The notes beneath the pieces are model-generated. The model saw only the letters and a list, made by a program, of their open reading frames with translations. It was not told the origin of the DNA and did no database searches. Below are positions 25,136 to 33,711 of a DNA stretch of 43,205 nt, in pieces. The position numbers and the translations under genes were made by a program. Position 1 is the first letter of the stretch; each line of letters begins with the position of its first letter. Source of the stretch: Jingyaoa shaoxingensis (lineage in GTDB: Bacteria > Bacillota > Clostridia > Lachnospirales > Lachnospiraceae); assembly GCF_014385005.1 (NCBI RefSeq), contig NZ_JACRSZ010000021.1, forward strand, positions 1-43,205, in the 5' to 3' direction.

Positions 25136-25762
25136 GGTTAAAATCCGTCCGTCTTTTTTCAGAATACCTTCGTTTTCCAGATTTTTCAGCTCCCTTGTCA
25201 TGGCGCTGCGGTCTACGCTGAGATACTGAGCCAGAGCAGTGTAAGACATAGGAACCTTTATATTCTGACTGTGTGTTTCGGCAGAGAGACTGTTCAGATA
25301 GGCCAGAATCTTCTCACGGGTAGTAGATCTGGACAGCACATAGATGCGGTTCATCTGCTGTCTGGACTGCAGGGCTGTCATCTGCAGAAGATTGCTGACC
25401 ATCTGGCTGTGATGGTTACAGGCATGCTCACATCGCTTAATAACGTGCTCATAATCTATAAACATGACTTTCGTTTCTTCTTCCGCATTGACATAATAGT
25501 GCTGGGAATCAGCCGGAAGAAGAAACGGTTCTCCGAAAACCGCATCTTTTTTCAATTCATCGATCAGATACTGGTTGCCTGCTTCATCGCAGCAATACAG
25601 TACGGCGCGACCGGAAAGAATCAGGCCGATCTTATTCATGGAATGAGAGTATTCCATGATTGTTTCTCCATTTTGAAAAATTGTCTCTTTCGCCTGAAAA
25701 CAGACACGCATTCTTTCCTGTTCTTCGGGAAGAATATCCGTAAAAAGTGTAATCTGGGACAT
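25127..25762 (-). CDS. Crp/Fnr family transcriptional regulator
   Basis: This 211-aa regulator has an N-terminal cyclic-nucleotide-binding-type beta-barrel (about 15-125) with LILSGRAVLYCCDEAGNQYL and VFGEPFLL. A dimer helix follows (about 110-145). The C-terminal winged helix has MSYTALAQYLSVDRSAMTRE as its HTH. The barrel lacks the RxALS-like cAMP pocket, so it probably binds another ligand or senses redox state. Cysteines at about 21, 57, 58, 111 and 115 could take part, but no FNR-type cluster motif is clear. GGAGAA precedes the ATG. It is divergent from the flavodiiron gene, which it probably controls. Confidence 0.92.
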   Translation of the reverse strand: MSQITLFTDILPEEQERMRVCFQAKETIFQNGETIMEYSHSMNKIGLILSGRAVLYCCDEAGNQYLIDELKKDAVFGEPFLLPADSQHYYVNAEEETKVMFIDYEHVIKRCEHACNHHSQMVSNLLQMTALQSRQQMNRIYVLSRSTTREKILAYLNSLSAETHSQNIKVPMSYTALAQYLSVDRSAMTRELKNLENEGILKKDGRILTLY

Positions 25763-25788
25763 GGTGATTCTCCTTTGCGTATGATACG

Positions 25789-25797
25789 ATTATAGCA
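25789..25797 (-). promoter_or_regulatory. extended -10 promoter of the Crp/Fnr gene
   Basis: On the minus strand TGCTATAAT is an extended -10 box. The -35 region is AT-rich (TTTTTT about 16-17 nt upstream) and weak, as often seen with extended -10 promoters. It lies about 27 nt from the ATG. Confidence 0.65.
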
Positions 25798-25822
25798 TAT
25801 TTTTTACAATAAAAAACAATTT

Positions 25823-25838
25823 TGTGACTTTTGCAACA
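25823..25838. promoter_or_regulatory. Crp/Fnr-type binding site candidate
   Basis: TGTGACTTTTGCAACA fits the TGTGA-N6-TCACA pattern of Crp-like sites at 8 of 10 half-site positions. It lies between the divergent Crp/Fnr and flavodiiron genes, upstream of the minus-strand -10 box, so it could serve both directions. Confidence 0.45.
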
Positions 25839-25938
25839 GAATAATTTGAAAATACCTGTTATTATATTAACAAAATTAAGGAACACAAGGTTACATCTAC
25901 AAAATAGAAAAAATAAATAAGAAGTGGAGGAAATGAGG

Positions 25939-27729
25939 ATGAAGGTTACAGATACAATTAAATATGTTGGAGTAAATGATCACAATATTGACCTGTTCGA
26001 AGGACAGTATAAAGTGCCAAACGGAATGTCTTATAATTCCTATGTGATCCTGGATGAGAAAGTTGCAGTTATGGATACGGTAGATGCAGAATTTACTCAC
26101 CAGTGGCTGGATAATATTCAACAGGTTCTGGAAGGACGTAAACCGGATTACCTGATTGTACAGCATATGGAACCTGACCATGCAGCAAATATTGCAAATT
26201 TCCTGAAAGTCTATCCGGATACCACGGTAGTAGCTACCGGAAAAGCCATGAACATGATTCACAACTTCTTTGAACTGGATCTGGAAGGCAAGAAGATTGA
26301 GATGGAAAATGGCGGTACATTGTCTCTTGGTTATCATCAGTTGACATTTGTATTTGCACCAATGGTACACTGGCCAGAAGTTATGGTTACGTATGACAGC
26401 ACCGAAAAAGTCCTGTTTTCCGCAGATGGATTTGGAAAATTCGGTGCACTGGATGTAGAAGAACCATGGGATGACGAAGCGAGAAGATATTTTATCGGAA
26501 TCGTAGGAAAATACGGCGCACAGGTACAGAAGCTTCTGAAAGTAGCCGGAACACTGGATATTCAGATGATCTGCCCACTGCATGGTCCGGTGCTTACCGA
26601 AGATCTGGGGCATTACATTGGACTCTATGATACCTGGTCATCCTACACACCGGAAGAAGATGGCGTTGTTATTGCATACACATCCGTATATGGACATACG
26701 AAGATGGCGGTCAATCTCCTTGCAGACAAACTGAAAACCAAGGGATGTCCAAAGGTTGTGGTTTATGATCTGGCGAGAGATGATATGTCTCATGCAGTCA
26801 GTGATGCATTCCGTTATTCCAAGCTGATTCTTGCAACCACCACCTATAACGCCAGTATTTATCCATTTATGAATGACTTTATTACCAGACTGGTAGAGCA
26901 TAATTATCAAAATCGTACGGTAGGCCTTATTGAAAATGGTACCTGGGCACCTCTGGCTGCAAAAATTATGAAAGAAATGATGGCAGGCTGCAAGAAAATA
27001 GAATGGCTGAAGAATAACGTACACATCTGGTCTGCAGTAAAAGAAGAAAACCGCAAACAGATAGAAGCCATGACAGATGAGATTTGCAAAGAATATATTG
27101 CAAAAGACGACAGTCTCGCAAATAAAAATGACATGACAGCATTGTTCCGTATCGGATATGGACTCTATGTGGTAACATCCAATGACGGAAAGAAGGATAA
27201 TGGTTTGATTGTCAATACCGTTACTCAGCTGACAGATAATCCATACCGTGTAGCGGTGAATATCAACAAAGCAAATTACTCTCATCATGTAATCCAGCAG
27301 ACCGGAGTACTGAATGTAAACTGCCTGTCCGTAGATGCACCATTTTCAGTATTCCAGCAGTTTGGCTTCCAGTCAGGAAGAACCGTGGACAAATTCGCAG
27401 GACAGAAGATCAACCGCTCCGGAAATGGTCTGATATTCCTGGACAAATACATCAATGCATTTATGTCTTTGAAAGTAGAGCAGTACGTAGATCTGGGCAC
27501 TCACGGAATGTTCATCTGCAGTGTGACTGAAGCCCGCGTCATGAGTGATCAGGACACCATGACCTACACTTACTATCAGCAGAATGTAAAACCAAAGCCA
27601 GAAACGGAAGGCAAAAAAGGATTCGTATGCAAGGTATGCGGATACATCTATGAAGGAGATGAACTTCCGGAAGATATCATCTGCCCACTGTGCAAACACG
27701 GAGCAGTAGACTTTGAACCGATACAGTAA
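25939..27729 (+). CDS. flavodiiron protein with flavin reductase and rubredoxin domains
   Basis: This enzyme reduces O2 to water or NO to N2O in anaerobes. The 596-aa protein has four parts. The metallo-beta-lactamase-like diiron domain (about 1-245) has HMEPDH at 76-81, the His in APMVHWPE, the Asp in FSADGFG and the His in CPLHGP, so the diiron ligands are complete. A flavodoxin domain (about 250-395) begins VIAYTSVYGHTKMA. A flavin reductase-like domain (about 400-545) has NGLIVNTVTQLTDNPYRVAV. A C-terminal rubredoxin (about 555-596) has CKVCGYIY and CPLCKHG. The fusion lets one chain take electrons from NAD(P)H. ATG 25939 with GGAGG 8 nt upstream is preferred over GTG 25924. It is divergent from the Crp/Fnr gene. 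Confidence 0.95.
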   Translation: MKVTDTIKYVGVNDHNIDLFEGQYKVPNGMSYNSYVILDEKVAVMDTVDAEFTHQWLDNIQQVLEGRKPDYLIVQHMEPDHAANIANFLKVYPDTTVVATGKAMNMIHNFFELDLEGKKIEMENGGTLSLGYHQLTFVFAPMVHWPEVMVTYDSTEKVLFSADGFGKFGALDVEEPWDDEARRYFIGIVGKYGAQVQKLLKVAGTLDIQMICPLHGPVLTEDLGHYIGLYDTWSSYTPEEDGVVIAYTSVYGHTKMAVNLLADKLKTKGCPKVVVYDLARDDMSHAVSDAFRYSKLILATTTYNASIYPFMNDFITRLVEHNYQNRTVGLIENGTWAPLAAKIMKEMMAGCKKIEWLKNNVHIWSAVKEENRKQIEAMTDEICKEYIAKDDSLANKNDMTALFRIGYGLYVVTSNDGKKDNGLIVNTVTQLTDNPYRVAVNINKANYSHHVIQQTGVLNVNCLSVDAPFSVFQQFGFQSGRTVDKFAGQKINRSGNGLIFLDKYINAFMSLKVEQYVDLGTHGMFICSVTEARVMSDQDTMTYTYYQQNVKPKPETEGKKGFVCKVCGYIYEGDELPEDIICPLCKHGAVDFEPIQ

Positions 27730-27748
27730 AATCAGATGAACTATAGTG

Positions 27749-27774
27749 GAGCTGTTGCAGTTTAGCAGCAGCTC
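27749..27774 (+). terminator. probable terminator after the flavodiiron gene
   Basis: GAGCTGTTGC and GCAGCAGCTC form a 10-bp stem with one G-T pair and a 6-nt loop. The T-tract is poor (TGTTGTCGTTATT), so strength is uncertain. Confidence 0.5.
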
Positions 27775-27836
27775 TGTTGTCGTTATTGAAAATATTCAAA
27801 ATCCAAATAAAAATACAGATTTTCTATCCGACATTA

Positions 27837-27865
27837 TTGACGTATAAAAAACTTCATGGTATTTT
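27837..27865 (+). promoter_or_regulatory. promoter of the riboswitch/hybrid kinase transcript
   Basis: TTGACG (27837-27842) and TATTTT (27860-27865) are 17 nt apart. The expected start near 27872 places the riboswitch at the beginning of the transcript. Confidence 0.65.
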
Positions 27866-27885
27866 ATCTTTGCAAAAAAATATTT

Positions 27886-27971
27886 AAAGGCAAACTTGCT
27901 GAAAAGCAGGGACGCAAAGCCAGATGGGGCTAAAGTCAAAAAGTTTGACCATGTCAGCCGGTTGCTGCCAT
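27886..27971 (+). promoter_or_regulatory. GEMM-I (c-di-GMP-I) riboswitch aptamer
   Basis: The aptamer shows the conserved blocks in order: AAAGGCAAAC, a short hairpin with a GAAA tetraloop (TTGCT-GAAA-AGCAG, about 27896-27909), GGACGCAAAGCC (27909-27920), a second variable stem (GGGGCTAAAGTC to GACC), and CAGCCGGTTGCTGCC at the end. This is the consensus of the c-di-GMP-I (GEMM) class. A close variant of the class binds cGAMP, and the ligand cannot be fixed by eye. It lies 222 nt before the hybrid kinase start, with a terminator hairpin in between. Confidence 0.85.
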
Positions 27972-28056
27972 TTCCATATATGGAGAAGGTATGAGAACGG
28001 AAGAGATTCCGATAATTTTTATACGATATGGATATGTGGTTATAAAGCGATACAGT

Positions 28057-28093
28057 AAGGACACTGGCTGAATTTGGGCAGGTGTCCTTTTTG
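28057..28093 (+). terminator. terminator between the riboswitch and the hybrid kinase
   Basis: AAGGACAC (28057-28064) and GTGTCCTT (28082-28089) are a perfect 8-bp stem with a 17-nt loop, followed by TTTT. It is the likely expression platform, so ligand binding would control read-through into the kinase gene. Whether the switch is on or off with ligand is not evident. Confidence 0.75.
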
Positions 28094-28192
28094 TATGCAA
28101 AAATGGGTAACAAAACTAGCAGAGACAGGTTTTTTGTATACAGATAAAAGCAGGATGAAGAAGGCATAAGACGGAGAGAGGATTTTTATAAA

Positions 28193-31100
28193 ATGAAAAA
28201 TTATGAAGACAAAATATATTCCTTAGGTGAGACTGTAACGGGGCAGACACAGGCCATGTCACAGGCCATACAGAAAACACTGGAAAATAATGGCGGGGTA
28301 GGTATAATGACAGGATCTTATGACCAAAACCTGTCTATTTTGTCTGTGAGTAATCTACTGTTGCATAGTACAGGACATACATTCGATACTTTCATGGAAC
28401 AGACAAAAGGCTCATTGAGAAACTTCTTTTATGACGAGGAAGATATACTGGACCGGGACCGTTTTTTGCAGCTTCACGGAACAGGGGAAGCACAGATCCT
28501 TGCAGCAGACGGTACAGTGAATAATGTACGGCTTTGTAAAGAGGATGCGACAGATGAGGCGGGCAGACAGATCTGGGTTATGTCCGTACAGGTCAACTGG
28601 GATCATGTAAATTTGGCACTGCTCAATGAGGCTATCTATTCCGGCTTCTGGTATTTTGACTGTGACGAAAACAGTGAGATTGTGAATGCAAACTGGAGTC
28701 ATGAATTCCGAAAAATGCTCGGCTATCATGACACTCTGGACTTTCCGAATAAACTGGAATCCTGGTCAGATCTTCTGCATCCACAGGATAAAGAAAGAGT
28801 AATGGTGCAGCTTCAGGCGGCAATTAAGGATAAGACGAACCAGATAAAATACCAGGTAGAGTATCGTATGAGAATGAAGGATAATCAATACCAGTGGTTT
28901 CGGGCATCGGCAGAAGTAATACGCCGTCTGGATGGTTCTGCCAGCAGGATTGCCGGGATTTTTATTAACATTGATGCGGAGAAAAAAGAAATCATGCAGG
29001 CACAAAAATCTGCTGCTTTCCACCGGGCTTTTACGAAAGCAGATTTGTGCGAGTATTATGTGAATCTGGAAGCGAATACTTTTGATACCTTTAAGGTTGA
29101 ACCGTCCCTGATGACCGTCTTTGAACAGAGTTATACGTGGGATGAATTGATTCGGCATTTTGTGGATTCCTATGTTGTGGAGACAGATAAGAAGGCGGTA
29201 TCCTCTTTTTACGACCGTGGTTATATTGCGGAAAAGCTGAAAGGTCTGGAAACCGAATTGGCTTTAGAGTGCCGCATCACTCTGAATGGAGAAGAACGAT
29301 GGGTTCGTAATGTGATCATACGCGGCGAGATAGAGGATTCAGAATATGCCATGATTTTCCTGCGGGATATCACGGAGGCTAAGGTAGAGAGCGCACGGCA
29401 TCTGCAGATGGCAGCGGACAATGCTTCCATGGAGCAGCTAATCCAGAGCATTGTGCGTCTGGTTGACCGTTTTGTTGTCTGTGATCTGGAAAATGACAGA
29501 TATGAATTCTACAACCTGAATGGCCAGATGATATATAAACCTCTGGGATTTTATCATGATTTTCAGATGCAGGTTCTTGAACAGTATAAGACACTGGAAC
29601 CATTGGAAGCTATCAATATCCTGATAGCACCGGAAAATATCCGGAAAAAACTGAAAAATGAAAATGATATTTATAAATTTGAGTACTGCAGTCTGGATGA
29701 AAAGACTTATAAAATCGCTTCTTATATTCCACTGGAATGGGAGAATGGAAAGCTGGTAAAGGTATTGCTGGCATCTATGGATGTGACGCAGGAGAAGAAA
29801 GCAGAGATTGAATCCCGTCAGGCACTGAAAGAGGCTTATCGGTCAGCAGAAAATGCAAATCGTGCGAAGACAGAATTCCTTTCCAATATGTCCCATGATA
29901 TTCGGACACCGATGAATGCCATTGTGGGTTTGACGGCAATCGCAGGAGCAAATATTGAGAGTCAGGACAGAGTTATTGAATGTCTCAGCAAGATTACAGA
30001 ATCAAGCCGTCACCTGCTGGGGCTGATCAATGAGGTGCTGGATATGGCACGTATTGAGAGTGGCAAAATGACGCTGGCACAGGAAGATTTTAACTTGTCA
30101 GAGCTGGTGGATAATCTTATTACACTTACGAAACAGGGAATTGATGAACATAAACATAATTTTGATATACGTATTAATCACATTGAACATGAGGATGTCT
30201 GTGGTGACAGCCTGAGGATCCAGCAGGTGTTTGTGAATCTGATGAGTAATGCAATCAAGTATACACCGGATGGTGGGAATATTACTTTTTCCATAGAGGA
30301 AAAGCCAAACGGATTTTCGGAACTTGGATGCTATGAATTTACGATTGAGGATAATGGGATCGGTATGTCACCGGAATTCCAGAAAATCATGTTTGATCCT
30401 TTCAGCCGCGCAGATGACCATCGGACAACCGGAGTCCAGGGAACAGGTCTGGGAATGGCAATCAGCAGAAATATTGTGAACCTGATGAATGGTAATATTA
30501 AAGTGGAAAGCACCTTACATAAGGGAACTAAAATTACAGTAACAATTTATCTGGAACTTCAGGAAAAAGAAAAAGAACAGGACAGAAATCTGATGAATCT
30601 ACCTGTTCTGGTTGTGGATGATGATAAGACATGTTGTGAAAGTACAGTTGCCACATTGAAGGAGATTGGGATTACAGGCGAATGGGTCCTCTCCGGCAGA
30701 GAAGCCGTTGAGCGCTGTTATGCACGTCATGAGCTAAAAAATGATTACTTTGCTGTTATTTTAGATTGGAAAATGCCGGATATGGACGGAATTGAAACAG
30801 CCAGACAGATCCGGAAACGGATAGGGAAAGAGATTACCATTATTGTACTGACATCTTATGAATTCAGCGAGATCGAAGAAGAGGCAAAGGCTGCGGGCGT
30901 AGATGCTTTTATTGCAAAACCGCTGTTCCGTTCCCGTTTGACGGCTACATTGCGGCAGTTTACTTCTGGCAGAAAAGAAAAAACAGCAAGAAATTATCTG
31001 GATGAGCTGTCTGAAGCAGATTACACAGAAAAAAGAATTCTGCTGGTCGAGGATAATGAGTTAAACAGAGAAATTGCTGTTGAAATTCTGCAGATGACAG

Positions 31101-31399
31101 GGGCGGAAGTGGAAACGGCAGAAAATGGAAAAATTGCAGTTGAAAAAGTGGAGTCTTCTTCGGAAGGCTTGTATGACCTTATTTTTATGGATATCCAAAT
31201 GCCTGTCATGAATGGGTATGAGGCAACCGCAGCAATCAGGAGCCTTCCGGGTGAACAGGGAAAACTGCCGATTGTTGCCATGACTGCCAATGCTTTTGCA
31301 GAAGATGTACAGCTGGCCAAAAATACAGGTATGAATGGGCATATCGCAAAACCGCTTGATATGAATAAGCTGAAAGATATTCTGGAAAGCTGGCTGTAA
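28193..31399 (+). CDS. hybrid sensor histidine kinase with two receiver domains
   Basis: This 1068-aa protein has no membrane segment and no signal peptide, so it is probably a soluble sensor. Residues about 143-263 form a PAS domain (the HPQDKERVM and YQWFRASAEVIRR motifs); further PAS-like parts occupy about 270-540. The HisKA box is SNMSHDIRTPMNAIVG (about 564). The ATPase domain has FVNLMSNAIKYTPDGG, EDNGIGMSPE and GTGLGMAIS. Two receivers follow: one from about 803 with VVDDDK, ILDWKMPDMDG and AKPL, and one from about 948 with LVEDNELNRE, FMDIQMPVMNG and AKPLDM. Both have complete Asp/Lys sets. There is no HPt, GGDEF or EAL output, so phosphate must pass to another protein. Expression appears riboswitch-gated. 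Confidence 0.92.
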   Translation: MKNYEDKIYSLGETVTGQTQAMSQAIQKTLENNGGVGIMTGSYDQNLSILSVSNLLLHSTGHTFDTFMEQTKGSLRNFFYDEEDILDRDRFLQLHGTGEAQILAADGTVNNVRLCKEDATDEAGRQIWVMSVQVNWDHVNLALLNEAIYSGFWYFDCDENSEIVNANWSHEFRKMLGYHDTLDFPNKLESWSDLLHPQDKERVMVQLQAAIKDKTNQIKYQVEYRMRMKDNQYQWFRASAEVIRRLDGSASRIAGIFINIDAEKKEIMQAQKSAAFHRAFTKADLCEYYVNLEANTFDTFKVEPSLMTVFEQSYTWDELIRHFVDSYVVETDKKAVSSFYDRGYIAEKLKGLETELALECRITLNGEERWVRNVIIRGEIEDSEYAMIFLRDITEAKVESARHLQMAADNASMEQLIQSIVRLVDRFVVCDLENDRYEFYNLNGQMIYKPLGFYHDFQMQVLEQYKTLEPLEAINILIAPENIRKKLKNENDIYKFEYCSLDEKTYKIASYIPLEWENGKLVKVLLASMDVTQEKKAEIESRQALKEAYRSAENANRAKTEFLSNMSHDIRTPMNAIVGLTAIAGANIESQDRVIECLSKITESSRHLLGLINEVLDMARIESGKMTLAQEDFNLSELVDNLITLTKQGIDEHKHNFDIRINHIEHEDVCGDSLRIQQVFVNLMSNAIKYTPDGGNITFSIEEKPNGFSELGCYEFTIEDNGIGMSPEFQKIMFDPFSRADDHRTTGVQGTGLGMAISRNIVNLMNGNIKVESTLHKGTKITVTIYLELQEKEKEQDRNLMNLPVLVVDDDKTCCESTVATLKEIGITGEWVLSGREAVERCYARHELKNDYFAVILDWKMPDMDGIETARQIRKRIGKEITIIVLTSYEFSEIEEEAKAAGVDAFIAKPLFRSRLTATLRQFTSGRKEKTARNYLDELSEADYTEKRILLVEDNELNREIAVEILQMTGAEVETAENGKIAVEKVESSSEGLYDLIFMDIQMPVMNGYEATAAIRSLPGEQGKLPIVAMTANAFAEDVQLAKNTGMNGHIAKPLDMNKLKDILESWL

Positions 31400-31479
31400 T
31401 TGTCTAGGAAAAATTTAAGCATTGTTGAAAGAATTCTTTTGCTATATGATTTCGTAAGTGATATACTTAAACATAAGGA

Positions 31480-31522
31480 AAACCGTGTGAAATTACAGTA
31501 TGCTTTTTGCACGGTTTCTTTT
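31480..31522 (+). terminator. terminator after the hybrid kinase
   Basis: AAACCGTG and CACGGTTT form an 8-bp stem around a 22-nt loop, followed by CTTTTAT. Confidence 0.65.
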
Positions 31523-31532
31523 ATACATGGCG

Positions 31533-31548
31533 GTTAGTTAAAACTAAT
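31533..31548. promoter_or_regulatory. candidate DtxR/MntR-type metal box, copy 1
   Basis: GTTAGTTAAAACTAAT is an inverted repeat (GTTAG and CTAAT around TTAAAA). It differs at two bases from GTTAGATAAAACTAAC at 34495-34510. The GTTAG-N6-CTAAC form resembles DtxR-family (iron or manganese) operators. It lies 49 nt before the ZIP gene. Confidence 0.6.
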
Positions 31549-31596
31549 AACAGAACGATGTGAAAGTACTTTTGACTATACAGAAAGGAATACATA

Positions 31597-32046
31597 ATGC
31601 TAATGAATGTTTTTGAAGGTATATTGATTCCATTTGTTGGAACAACGCTAGGTGCAGCATGCGTGTTTTTTATGAGAAAAACACTTAGCAAGTTACTGCA
31701 ACGTGCACTTGCTTTATCACTTGGAATTGCTATCCAGAATTTTCCAGAAGGAGCGATTATATCCATGCCGCTTAGGGCAGAGGGTGAAAGTAAGAGAAAG
31801 GCATTTCTAGGAGGTGTACTTTCAGGAGTTGTTGAACCGATTGGAGCAGTAATGACGATTCTTGTCGCACAGCTGGTAATCCCGGCATTACCATATTTAC
31901 TCAGCTTTGCAGCAGGAGCTATGTTATATGTCGTGGTTGAAGAACTAATTCCGGAAATGTCTCAGGGACAGCACTCGAATATCGGTACGCTTTTCTTTGC
32001 ACTTGGATTTAGTTTGATGATGATCTTGGATGTGGCACTGGGGTAA
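31597..32046 (+). pseudogene. ZIP family metal transporter with internal deletion
   Basis: ZIP transporters import Zn2+, Fe2+ or related ions and usually have about 260 residues. This one has 149. The N-terminus (LIPFVGTTLGAACVFFMRK) and the second half (LGIAIQNFPEGAIISMPLRA, SGVVEPIGAVMT, GAMLYVVVEELIPE) are well preserved. The segments normally between QRAL and ALSLGI, about 110 residues with membrane helices 2 and 3, are missing in frame. The metal-site motifs of helices 4 and 5 remain. The frame is open, but a working pore is unlikely, so I treat it as a deletion derivative. AAGGAAT precedes the ATG, and the metal box is just upstream. Confidence 0.72.
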
Positions 32047-32065
32047 GAGGAGAGGAATGATTCTT

Positions 32066-32298
32066 ATGAGAATATTGATTTATGGTGCTGGTGTGATTGG
32101 ATCCTTGTATGCGGCTTTATTTGCAGAAGCCGGTTATGATACAAATATTTATGCCAGAGGTAAAAGACTTGAGGCTTTAAGAAATAATGGATTGCAATAT
32201 AAGAAAAATCAGGAAATAAATCCGAAAGAACTAAGCAGTTTTATGCTTATATGAAAAAAATGAAGAAATGCGGATGCAAGGCGAAAAAGGTACAGTGA
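32066..32298 (+). pseudogene. 2-dehydropantoate 2-reductase (PanE/ApbA-like) remnant
   Basis: The first 62 codons give a Rossmann start (MRILIYGAGVIGSLYAALFA, with GxGxxG) and NIYARGKRLEALRNNGLQ, as in ketopantoate reductases. A stop follows at 32254. In another frame, 32236-32298 reads QFYAYMKKMKKCGCKAKKVQ-stop, similar to the C-terminal tail of such enzymes. About 230 residues of the middle are missing. It is a large internal deletion plus a frameshift, and no function is expected. Confidence 0.65.
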
Positions 32299-32311
32299 TT
32301 GGAGAAAAAGC

Positions 32312-32980
32312 ATGAAAAATGAAGAATATAAAAAATTGTCAATTAAAGAATTTACAAAAGCAGCAGGAAGATATGAAAGTAACCATGCTGGCATTTACGA
32401 AATGTGCAAGAAAGATTATCCGGATATTCTGGAAGAATTAGATAAGGAGCCATTTAGAGATTTATTAGATGCAGGCTGCGGACCTGCACCAATGATTTCT
32501 TTATTAGCAGAAAAATATCCAGACCGGCATTATACAGGACTGGATCTGACTCCGGCAATGATTGAACAGGCAAAAAAGAAAAATATTTCAAATGCAACAT
32601 TTGTTGTAGGAGACTGTGAGAACTTTCCTTTTGAAAATGATTCATTTGATGCAATTATTTGTTCTATGAGTTTCCATCATTATCCGAATCCACAGGCATT
32701 TTTTGACAGTGTGAAGAGATGTCTTCGCCCAAATGGAAGGTTGGTTCTTAGAGATGTGACCAGTGACAACAAAGTATTGGTATGGCTAATGAATACATTG
32801 GAAATGCCGTTGGCAAATATATGCGGACATGGAGATGTCCAGGTGCCAACAAGAGATGTGGTCATAAAATGTTGCAAAAAAGCAGGATTAAAAGTAGAAA
32901 AATTTGAAATTCGTAAAGGTATGCGAATGCATTGTGTTGTGAGAAAACCTATGGGAAAGGCGATAGGAAATGAAAGATAA
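32312..32980 (+). CDS. class I SAM-dependent methyltransferase
   Basis: This 222-aa methyltransferase has the Rossmann-type motif I LLDAGCGPAPMISLLAEKYP, motif II LDLTPAMIEQA, VVGDCENFPF and the SFHHYPNPQAFFDSVKRCL block of the UbiE/COQ5-like type. The substrate is not visible; a small-molecule target fits the family. GGAG precedes ATG 32312. It overlaps the transglutaminase-like gene by 11 nt, and with the second methyltransferase forms a three-gene unit. AT-rich codon use sets the trio apart from the earlier genes in the window. Confidence 0.9.
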   Translation: MKNEEYKKLSIKEFTKAAGRYESNHAGIYEMCKKDYPDILEELDKEPFRDLLDAGCGPAPMISLLAEKYPDRHYTGLDLTPAMIEQAKKKNISNATFVVGDCENFPFENDSFDAIICSMSFHHYPNPQAFFDSVKRCLRPNGRLVLRDVTSDNKVLVWLMNTLEMPLANICGHGDVQVPTRDVVIKCCKKAGLKVEKFEIRKGMRMHCVVRKPMGKAIGNER

Positions 32981-33671
32981 GTATCTTAGGGAAACACGAA
33001 TGGTTGATTTTTCTAATCCGGCAATTCAAAAACTTATTCAAAATATGAAATGGAAGGAAATGGGTGAATTTGAAAGGATTAAGGCAATCTACAACTATGT
33101 AAGAGATGATGTTTTATTTGGATATAATATTGATGACGGAATTTCAGCTTCAAAAGTACTTGCAGATGGTTATGGACAATGTAATACAAAAGGAACTTTA
33201 TTTATGGCACTTTTACGTGCCTGCAATATTCCATGCAGAGTACATGGTTTTACGATTGATAAAAGATTGCAGAAAGGGGCTATGACAGGGTTTGTTTACC
33301 GTAATGCTCCAAAAAGTATTTTCCATAGCTGGGTAGAAATTAATTTCGAAAATCAGTGGTACGAACTGGAAGCTTTCATTTTGGATAAAACCTACATAAA
33401 GAAGTTACAGGAACAAAATTCGGAATGTACAGGTGCATTTTGCGGTTATGGAGTAGCAGTCAAGGATTTCAGAAATCTCATTATTGAGTTTGATAGGAAC
33501 AATACTTATATTCAGAGCGAGGGAATCAATCAGGATTTTGGTGTTTATGATTGTCCAGATGAACTGTTGAAGGAACATCATCAAGAAATTTCAGCCTTTA
33601 AAGCATTTGCTTATAGACATATTGGAAGACACCTCATGAATCGTAATGTCAGGAAGATTAGAGAACGATAG
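32970..33671 (+). CDS. transglutaminase-like domain protein
   Basis: This 233-aa soluble protein has a transglutaminase/protease-like core. YGQCNTKGTLFMALLRACNI holds the catalytic Cys, HSWVEINFENQWYELEA holds His, and the acidic residues that follow (ELEAFILD) supply the third position. IKAIYNYVRDDVLFGYN is typical of the N-terminal helix region of this family. No signal peptide is seen, so it acts in the cytoplasm. It lies between two methyltransferases and overlaps the first. Roles in amide bond making or breaking of a small molecule or peptide are possible, but the substrate is unknown. Confidence 0.82.
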   Translation: MKDKYLRETRMVDFSNPAIQKLIQNMKWKEMGEFERIKAIYNYVRDDVLFGYNIDDGISASKVLADGYGQCNTKGTLFMALLRACNIPCRVHGFTIDKRLQKGAMTGFVYRNAPKSIFHSWVEINFENQWYELEAFILDKTYIKKLQEQNSECTGAFCGYGVAVKDFRNLIIEFDRNNTYIQSEGINQDFGVYDCPDELLKEHHQEISAFKAFAYRHIGRHLMNRNVRKIRER

Positions 33672-33711
33672 TTTTAAGCTTTTAGAATTAAAATTAAATT
33701 TGGAGGGTAAT

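Noticed and set aside
25897..26613. 238-codon minus-strand frame opposite the flavodiiron gene
   Set aside because: It is a shadow of a strongly coding plus-strand gene with complete active-site motifs.
27886..27971. Cobalamin or magnesium riboswitch
   Set aside because: The GGACGCAAAGCC and GGTTGC blocks are those of the GEMM class; no B12 box or M-box features are present.
31534..31547. TTAGTTAAAACTAA as a simple chance palindrome or terminator
   Set aside because: It has no T-run, and a near-identical 16-mer stands at the same kind of position before another operon, so it is kept as a regulatory candidate.
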